Positions 59,585 to 64,000 of a stretch of 64,000 nt of DNA are shown here, piece by piece (positions within the stretch are counted from its first letter, which is position 1; every line of letters begins with the position of its first letter). The DNA is taken from NCBI RefSeq assembly GCF_010894455.1, contig NZ_JAAIXY010000021.1, forward strand, positions 62,001 through 126,000. The letters run 5' to 3'. This DNA comes from Myxococcus eversor (GTDB taxonomy: Bacteria; Myxococcota; Myxococcia; Myxococcales; Myxococcaceae). The notes below the pieces were generated by a model. It was not told the DNA's origin, did no database searches, and was given only the letters and a program-made list of their open reading frames with translations. The translations under genes and the position numbers were made by a program.

Positions 59585-60921
59585 GCCTTTCGGACCTCAC
59601 CCTGCCCCCGCCTCCGCTGGTGGAGGATGCCCCGGACCTGGGAGTGCTGCGCGCACAGCCGCTGCGCTTCCTCCTCGACAGCGCCAGCAAGCACGGGAGC
59701 CTCTTCCGCTACACGGCGGGCGGATGGTCCACCGTGGTGGTGAATCATCCCCTCCATGCGCAGCACGTCTTGCAGAGCCACGCGCGCAACTACGTCAAGC
59801 AGGGCACGCCCGACTTGATGATGCTTCTGCCCATGCTGGGCCAGGGTTTGATGACCACCGAGGGCGAGGCCTGGGCCGAGCAGCGACGGGTGGCCCGCCC
59901 CGCCTTCGAGCACAGTCGCATCGAGCCCTGGGTCCAGGTGATGGCGGAGTGCACCGAGGACATGTTGCGCCGCTGGGAGGACCCGGCACGCACGGGAATT
60001 CCCTTCGATGTGGAGCGCGAACTGGGACACCTCACGCTTCGCATCGTCACCCGCTGTCTCTTTGGTTGTGATTGGGAGGACGCCACCACGGACTTCGCCG
60101 GGGCGGTGCAGCGGCTCAACAACTTCATGTCCCGCTTCGACGCCGGGGACACGGTGGGCCTTCGACAGTTCCGCGAGGCGAGCCAGCTCATCGACACGCT
60201 GGTCCAGCGCATCCTCTCGCGGCGCCGCGAGGCAGGAGGCGGCTCGGACCTGTTGGCATTGCTCCTGGACGCGCATCCCCGACAGCTCGAAGGGCCCGCG
60301 GGTGAGCGGGTCCTGCGCGAGCAGATCTTCACCTTCCTGATGGCGGGCCACGAGACGACGGCCAAGGCGCTCACCTGGAGCCTTCACCTGCTCGGCCTGC
60401 ATCCGGAGGCGCGGCTTCGCGTGCGCGAGGAGGCCCAGGCGCTGCTCGGCGCGAGGCCCGTGCTGGCGGAGCAGGTGCGGTCGCTCGACTTCGGCGGTCG
60501 GGTGCTCCAGGAGGCGATGCGCCTGTATCCTCCGGTGTGGTTGATGTCGCGCATCTGCCGGGAGGACGACTGCGTGGGCGGCTATCACCTCCCCGCCGGC
60601 ACCCTGGTCATCGTCAGTCCCTACCTGCTCCATCGCCATCCGGACTACTGGAGCGAGCCGGAGACCTTCGACCCGGAGCGCTTCCGCGACAGCCGCGCCT
60701 CGGCTCGTCATCCGTATGCGTATCTCCCCTTCAGCGGAGGGCCGCGCGTCTGCATCGGCCGCAACTTCGCGATGATGGAGGCCCGGCTCGTCCTGGCCAT
60801 GGTCGTCCAGCGCTTCCAGCTCCAGCACGTGGAAGGCCACCACGTCGAGCCGGAGGCGCTGGTGACGCTGCGTCCCTCGGGTGGGCTTCCGATGCGGGCT
60901 CGCCACTGGGGCGCGGAATGA
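59581..60921 (+). CDS. Cytochrome P450
   Basis: 446 residues from ATG 59581, overlapping the radical SAM stop. Complete P450: I-helix MAGHETTAK, K-helix ExxR in LQEAMRLYPPVW, PERF-type FDPERFRD, and the heme-binding FSGGPRVCIG with Cys391 as axial ligand. It resembles the CYP102/CYP4-like soluble bacterial forms; no TM anchor. In this operon it most likely hydroxylates or cross-links the azole peptide. The redox partner is not encoded in the window. Confidence 0.93.
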   Translation: MSLSDLTLPPPPLVEDAPDLGVLRAQPLRFLLDSASKHGSLFRYTAGGWSTVVVNHPLHAQHVLQSHARNYVKQGTPDLMMLLPMLGQGLMTTEGEAWAEQRRVARPAFEHSRIEPWVQVMAECTEDMLRRWEDPARTGIPFDVERELGHLTLRIVTRCLFGCDWEDATTDFAGAVQRLNNFMSRFDAGDTVGLRQFREASQLIDTLVQRILSRRREAGGGSDLLALLLDAHPRQLEGPAGERVLREQIFTFLMAGHETTAKALTWSLHLLGLHPEARLRVREEAQALLGARPVLAEQVRSLDFGGRVLQEAMRLYPPVWLMSRICREDDCVGGYHLPAGTLVIVSPYLLHRHPDYWSEPETFDPERFRDSRASARHPYAYLPFSGGPRVCIGRNFAMMEARLVLAMVVQRFQLQHVEGHHVEPEALVTLRPSGGLPMRARHWGAE

Positions 60922-61736
60922 GCGGCTCGTACCGTCCGGAGGAGAATCCGGGAGGGCTCGACGAGGAGCTGGCGAGGTTGAAGTCACAGGTGGAGCTGAG
61001 CTGGCCGGAGGAGAAGCGGCTCCTGCGCTCGCTGGGGCTGACGGAGGGCATGACGGTGGTGGAGCTGGGAGGCGGGCCCGGGTTCGTCACGGAAAAGCTG
61101 CTGGAGCTGGTGCCCTCCGGCGCGGTGCATGTCGTCGAGCTGGACCCGGGAATGTGTCTGCTCGCGGAGGCGCGACTGGGAGCACGCGCGCGAGTACACC
61201 AAGGCTCCGTCCTGGACACGGGGCTCCCCGACGCGCGCTTCGACCTGGCGCTGGCGCGCTTCGTGTTTCAACACCTGGAGGAGCCCCTGCTCGCCGCGCG
61301 CGAGGCGCTCAGGCTGCTGCGCCCTGGGGGACGGCTGGTGGTCAGCGAGCTGGACGCCGGACTGTGGGGCGTGGCGGAGCCGTCACTTCCGGAGCTGGCG
61401 CCCATCCACCGCAAGGCGGAGCGGCTTCAGCTCCAGCGCGGGGGCAATCGCTTCATCGGACGCCACCTGGTGCGGCTGCTCACCGCCGCCGGGTTCACCG
61501 AGGTCCGCCTGGACGTCATCGCGTACCACAGCGACGCCCTGGGCCTGGAGGCGTTCCGACGGCAGCTGGACCCGGAGCGGCTGCGTCCCGCGATGGAAGC
61601 CGGGCTCATCTCGCCGGAGGAATTGGAGCAGGTCCGCGCGGGATATCGCCGCTTCTACGACACCCCCTCCGCCTCCATCCTCATGCTGGGCTTCGTGGCC
61701 CACGGCCTCCGCTCTTTTGTCGACTTACAAGATTAA
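60918..61736 (+). CDS. Class I SAM-dependent methyltransferase (TOMM operon tailoring)
   Basis: 272 residues from ATG 60918, overlapping the P450 stop (ATGA). SAM-binding motif I GMTVVELGGGPGFVTEKLLE, acidic residue at VHVVELDPGM, then LALARFVFQHLEEPL and RLLRPGGRLVVSELDAG; Ubi/Methyltransf_11-like. It is the last gene of the operon. Probably an O- or N-methyltransferase for the RiPP (N-terminus, carboxylate or a P450-introduced hydroxyl); the target is unknown. Confidence 0.88.
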   Translation: MSGSYRPEENPGGLDEELARLKSQVELSWPEEKRLLRSLGLTEGMTVVELGGGPGFVTEKLLELVPSGAVHVVELDPGMCLLAEARLGARARVHQGSVLDTGLPDARFDLALARFVFQHLEEPLLAAREALRLLRPGGRLVVSELDAGLWGVAEPSLPELAPIHRKAERLQLQRGGNRFIGRHLVRLLTAAGFTEVRLDVIAYHSDALGLEAFRRQLDPERLRPAMEAGLISPEELEQVRAGYRRFYDTPSASILMLGFVAHGLRSFVDLQD

Positions 61737-61742
61737 CCACTT

Positions 61743-61764
61743 TTACAGTTATGCAACGCTGTAA
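61743..61764. promoter_or_regulatory. Inverted repeat in AT-rich promoter-like region
   Basis: TTACAG (61743-61748) and CTGTAA (61759-61764) flank a 10-nt spacer, within an AT-rich patch just after the methyltransferase stop and 43 bp before the next gene. Could be an operator for the downstream gene or a weak terminator. Confidence 0.3.
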
Positions 61765-61806
61765 CCGATGCAAGATGCCTCCTTCACCATCCCGAGGAGG
61801 AACATC

Positions 61807-63780
61807 TTGCGACGGCTTCAATCCCTCACCCGTCTGTTGGTGGCGAGCGTGCTCGTGAGCTGCGGTGCGCCGGAGGGCGACGAGCGCGCCCTTCAGCCCG
61901 CGTGGCAGCGCGCCGGAATCGACGAGCTCATCAACGTCACCCTGAACAAGCCCGCCACGGCCAGCTCCACCCAGGGGAGCTTTCTTCCCGAGTACGCGGT
62001 GGATGGGAACATCACCGGCGATGACTCTCGTTGGTGCCCGGGCATCTACAACCAGACACGCCTGCTCGACATCGACCTGCAAGGGACGTTCGACCTGGTC
62101 CGGATGGAGCTCTACACCGGCTTCCGCGACACCCGGCCCATCCAGAGCTACGAGCTGTTCTACGACGACGGGACGGGCTGGAAGCCGCTGCCTGGGGCCA
62201 GCCAGACGGGCAACACGAGCATCGCGGTGTCCACCACCTTCCCCCAGCCCGTGACGGCGACGAAGGTGCGCCTGTCGTGCAGGGACCCGCTGGCGGACAA
62301 CTGCCGGGTGAAGGAGCTGTGGGTCTTCGGCACGCCCCACTCGACGCAGGTGAACATCCCGCCCGTGGCCAGCGCGGGGCCGGACCGGTCGCTGACGCTG
62401 CCTGCCACCAGCGTGACGCTGGCTGGCGGAGCCACGGACGCGGACGGCACGGTGACGTCCCTGAACTGGACGCAGGTGAGCGGTCCCTCGGCGACGTTGA
62501 GCGGCACCACCACCGCCAACCTGAGCGTGGCCGGGCTGTCCGCCGGCGTCTTCGTCTTCCGGCTCACCGCCACGGATGACGATGGGGCCACGGCCTCCGA
62601 CGAGGTGAGCGTGACGGTGACAGCGGCGCCGGACGTGCTCACCAACGTGGCGCTCCACAAGCCCGCCTCCGCGGGCACCGTCAACGGGAGCTTCGCCGCG
62701 TCGAACGCGGTGGACGACAACCTCACCACCCGCTGGGAGTCCGGCTACCACTTCCAGACGCACAACTACCTCGACGTGGACCTCCAGGGTGCCTTCGAGG
62801 TGCGCAGCGCGGAGCTGCACCTGTCCACCTCGGCGACCGCCTCCTACGCGATGCCCGCCTTCGAGCTGCAGGCCTGGGATGGCGGCTGCTGGAAGACCAT
62901 TCCCGGCACCGTGGTGGAGGGCAACCCGCTCAGCACCACGCTGAAGACAGTCACCTTCACCGCGCCCGTCGTCACCACGCAGGTCCGGGTGGTGTGCAAG
63001 GACAAGCCCTATTGCCGGCTGCGCGAGCTGAAGCTCATGGGCAAGCCGGCCGCCGCGCCCACCGGTGCCACCACGTGCGCCGCCGGGCAGCAGACGGTGG
63101 TCCGCAACGTCCGCTACGACTACGCCCTCTTCCTGCCCGAGCAGTACAACAACGACCGCACCACCCGCTGGCCCCTCATCATCGCGATGCACGGCCTGGG
63201 AGGAGCCACCCTCACCGTCGACCGCACCGCGGTGCTGAGCAATCCGGAGGGCCTGGCCAAGCAGTTCTCCTCCGCCAGCTTCCGCGCCGCGATGAAGGCC
63301 ATCGTCATCTCGCCCACCCAGCGCCTCCCGTTCACCAACGAGGGCACCGGCTGGTTCGCCGCGCCCGCGGTGCTCGCGCTGCTCGAGGACGCCAAGAAGG
63401 ACTACCGCGTGGACACGGACCGCATCTACATCACCGGCCTGAGCGGCGGCGGCAACATGAGCCTGGAGCTGGGCATGTACAACACGAACCGGGTGGCGGC
63501 CATCGTCCCCATCGCGTTCACCTCCACGCCCCAGAACGACGCGAACGTCTGCAACTTGAAGCCGCTGCCCATCTGGGCCTTCCACGGCGGTCAGGACACG
63601 CCGGGCCGCGCGACGAACCTCAAGACGCACCTCGACACGAAGTGCGGCCCGGGTGAGAGCAAGATGCGCGTCACCATCTATCCCAACGGAGGCCACAACG
63701 GGGCGACGTGGGACACCGCCTACGCCACCCTGGAACTCTACGACTGGCTGTTGCAGCAGCGTATCAGCGACCGGCTGTAA
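61807..63780 (+). CDS. Lipoprotein with two discoidin domains, PKD-like domain and PHB depolymerase-type esterase
   Basis: 657 residues from TTG 61807, chosen because AGGAGG lies 6 nt upstream; ATG 61768 has no ribosome-binding site. Lipobox LVSC. Order: F5/8-type C (discoidin) domain ~35-170 (NVTLNKPATASSTQGSFLPE); PKD/K319-like domain ~185-285 (PVASAGPDRSLTLPATSVTL); second discoidin ~290-415 (NVALHKPASAGTVNGSFAAS); alpha/beta hydrolase ~430-655. The hydrolase has IAMHGLGGA, the nucleophile elbow GLSGGGNMS, the acid region WAFHGGQDTPG and the histidine in YPNGGHNGATW. It resembles secreted polyhydroxybutyrate/feruloyl esterases. Extracellular polymer degradation is likely; the substrate is unproven. 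Confidence 0.85.
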   Translation: MRRLQSLTRLLVASVLVSCGAPEGDERALQPAWQRAGIDELINVTLNKPATASSTQGSFLPEYAVDGNITGDDSRWCPGIYNQTRLLDIDLQGTFDLVRMELYTGFRDTRPIQSYELFYDDGTGWKPLPGASQTGNTSIAVSTTFPQPVTATKVRLSCRDPLADNCRVKELWVFGTPHSTQVNIPPVASAGPDRSLTLPATSVTLAGGATDADGTVTSLNWTQVSGPSATLSGTTTANLSVAGLSAGVFVFRLTATDDDGATASDEVSVTVTAAPDVLTNVALHKPASAGTVNGSFAASNAVDDNLTTRWESGYHFQTHNYLDVDLQGAFEVRSAELHLSTSATASYAMPAFELQAWDGGCWKTIPGTVVEGNPLSTTLKTVTFTAPVVTTQVRVVCKDKPYCRLRELKLMGKPAAAPTGATTCAAGQQTVVRNVRYDYALFLPEQYNNDRTTRWPLIIAMHGLGGATLTVDRTAVLSNPEGLAKQFSSASFRAAMKAIVISPTQRLPFTNEGTGWFAAPAVLALLEDAKKDYRVDTDRIYITGLSGGGNMSLELGMYNTNRVAAIVPIAFTSTPQNDANVCNLKPLPIWAFHGGQDTPGRATNLKTHLDTKCGPGESKMRVTIYPNGGHNGATWDTAYATLELYDWLLQQRISDRL

Positions 63781-63859
63781 TCGCCTGTCGGTCCCACCTC
63801 CGGGCGTGGTGTGCTAGGCACCAGCACGAGCACCCCGTCGCCCGGGGTGGGGAGCGCGA

Positions 63860-64000
63860 ATGCGAGCAGTCCGTTGGCTGGCACTGGTGGCGTGCATCCT
63901 GGGAGTGACGTGGGCCGAGCCCGCCCTGGCTGGCCGCCGCCCCTTCATCTGGACGTTCGACACCGACATCGTGCCCAAGGGCGACGTCGAGCTGGAGCAG
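63860..64000 (+). CDS. Exported, outer-membrane-type hypothetical protein (partial, N-terminus only)
   Basis: Starts at ATG 63860 with GGGGAG 5-8 nt upstream and runs off the window after 47 residues. Signal peptide MRAVRWLALVACILGVTWAE to ~ALA, followed by RRPFIWTFDTDIVPKGDVEL. In myxobacteria this opening is seen in outer-membrane beta-barrel-like proteins of unknown function, but too little is present to be sure. Confidence 0.65.
   Translation, partial: MRAVRWLALVACILGVTWAEPALAGRRPFIWTFDTDIVPKGDVELEQ

Overview
The window is high-GC DNA with dense, tightly packed genes, many GTG/TTG starts and long spurious antisense frames. The gene content fits a myxobacterium (Myxococcota, most likely Myxococcaceae): DUF6310/DUF5953 genes, many exported lipoproteins, ECF and sigma-54 regulators, a hybrid kinase, and RiPP and NRPS-type genes. 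No rRNA, tRNA, insertion sequence, prophage or CRISPR array was seen. The genus cannot be settled from the sequence alone.

Layout. 1-5.9 kb: a partial secreted HExxH metalloprotease, a TetR regulator, a CqsA-type alpha-hydroxyketone autoinducer synthase, an ArsR/SRPBCC pair and a DUF4345/TetR pair with twin operators. 6-14 kb: a type-2 isoleucyl-tRNA synthetase with a large insertion, then a double-cyclase/ATPase/TPR protein built like animal soluble adenylyl cyclase. 14-21.2 kb (minus strand): an eight-gene Mrp/Mbh-type cation/proton antiporter operon whose genes overlap end to end. 21.3-29.4 kb: a secreted DMFase-like/NHL/PKD protein, an RsbQ-like hydrolase coupled to a hybrid histidine kinase, and an orphan carrier-condensation didomain. 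29.5-31 kb: a decayed locus with a frameshifted TetR gene back to back with an N-terminally deleted flavin monooxygenase. 31-35.6 kb: a polytopic membrane protein, a beta-carbonic anhydrase and a GH71 alpha-1,3-glucanase lipoprotein. 35.6-37.9 kb: a truncated repeat lipoprotein followed by a lower-GC DUF6310/DUF5953 pair, a candidate toxin-immunity module. 37.9-42.5 kb: an exported acetamidase/formamidase-like protein, then divergent transaldolase and transketolase. 42.5-49.6 kb: WD40 protein, lipoprotein, a small protein that looks like a Josephin-type cysteine protease, a secreted vWA protein and a methyltransferase. 49.7-52.7 kb: a 72-residue protein, a metacaspase with five C-terminal repeats, an ECF sigma factor. 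52.7-61.7 kb: a sigma-54 activator and, divergent from it, a six-gene azole-RiPP (TOMM) operon. 61.8-64 kb: a discoidin/esterase lipoprotein and the start of an outer-membrane-type protein.

The most notable system is the TOMM operon (about 54.16-61.74 kb). It has an NHLP-type precursor ending in an eight-cysteine core, a fused RRE/E1-like/YcaO cyclodehydratase, a SagB-type dehydrogenase, a B12-binding-type radical SAM enzyme, a cytochrome P450 and a methyltransferase, the later genes coupled by 4-bp overlaps. A sigma-54-like promoter and a strong inverted repeat lie between it and the divergent sigma-54 activator. A metacaspase sits about 2 kb upstream, and the precursor has a lysine just before the core, so a link between the two is proposed as a hypothesis. 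No transporter for the product is visible in the window.
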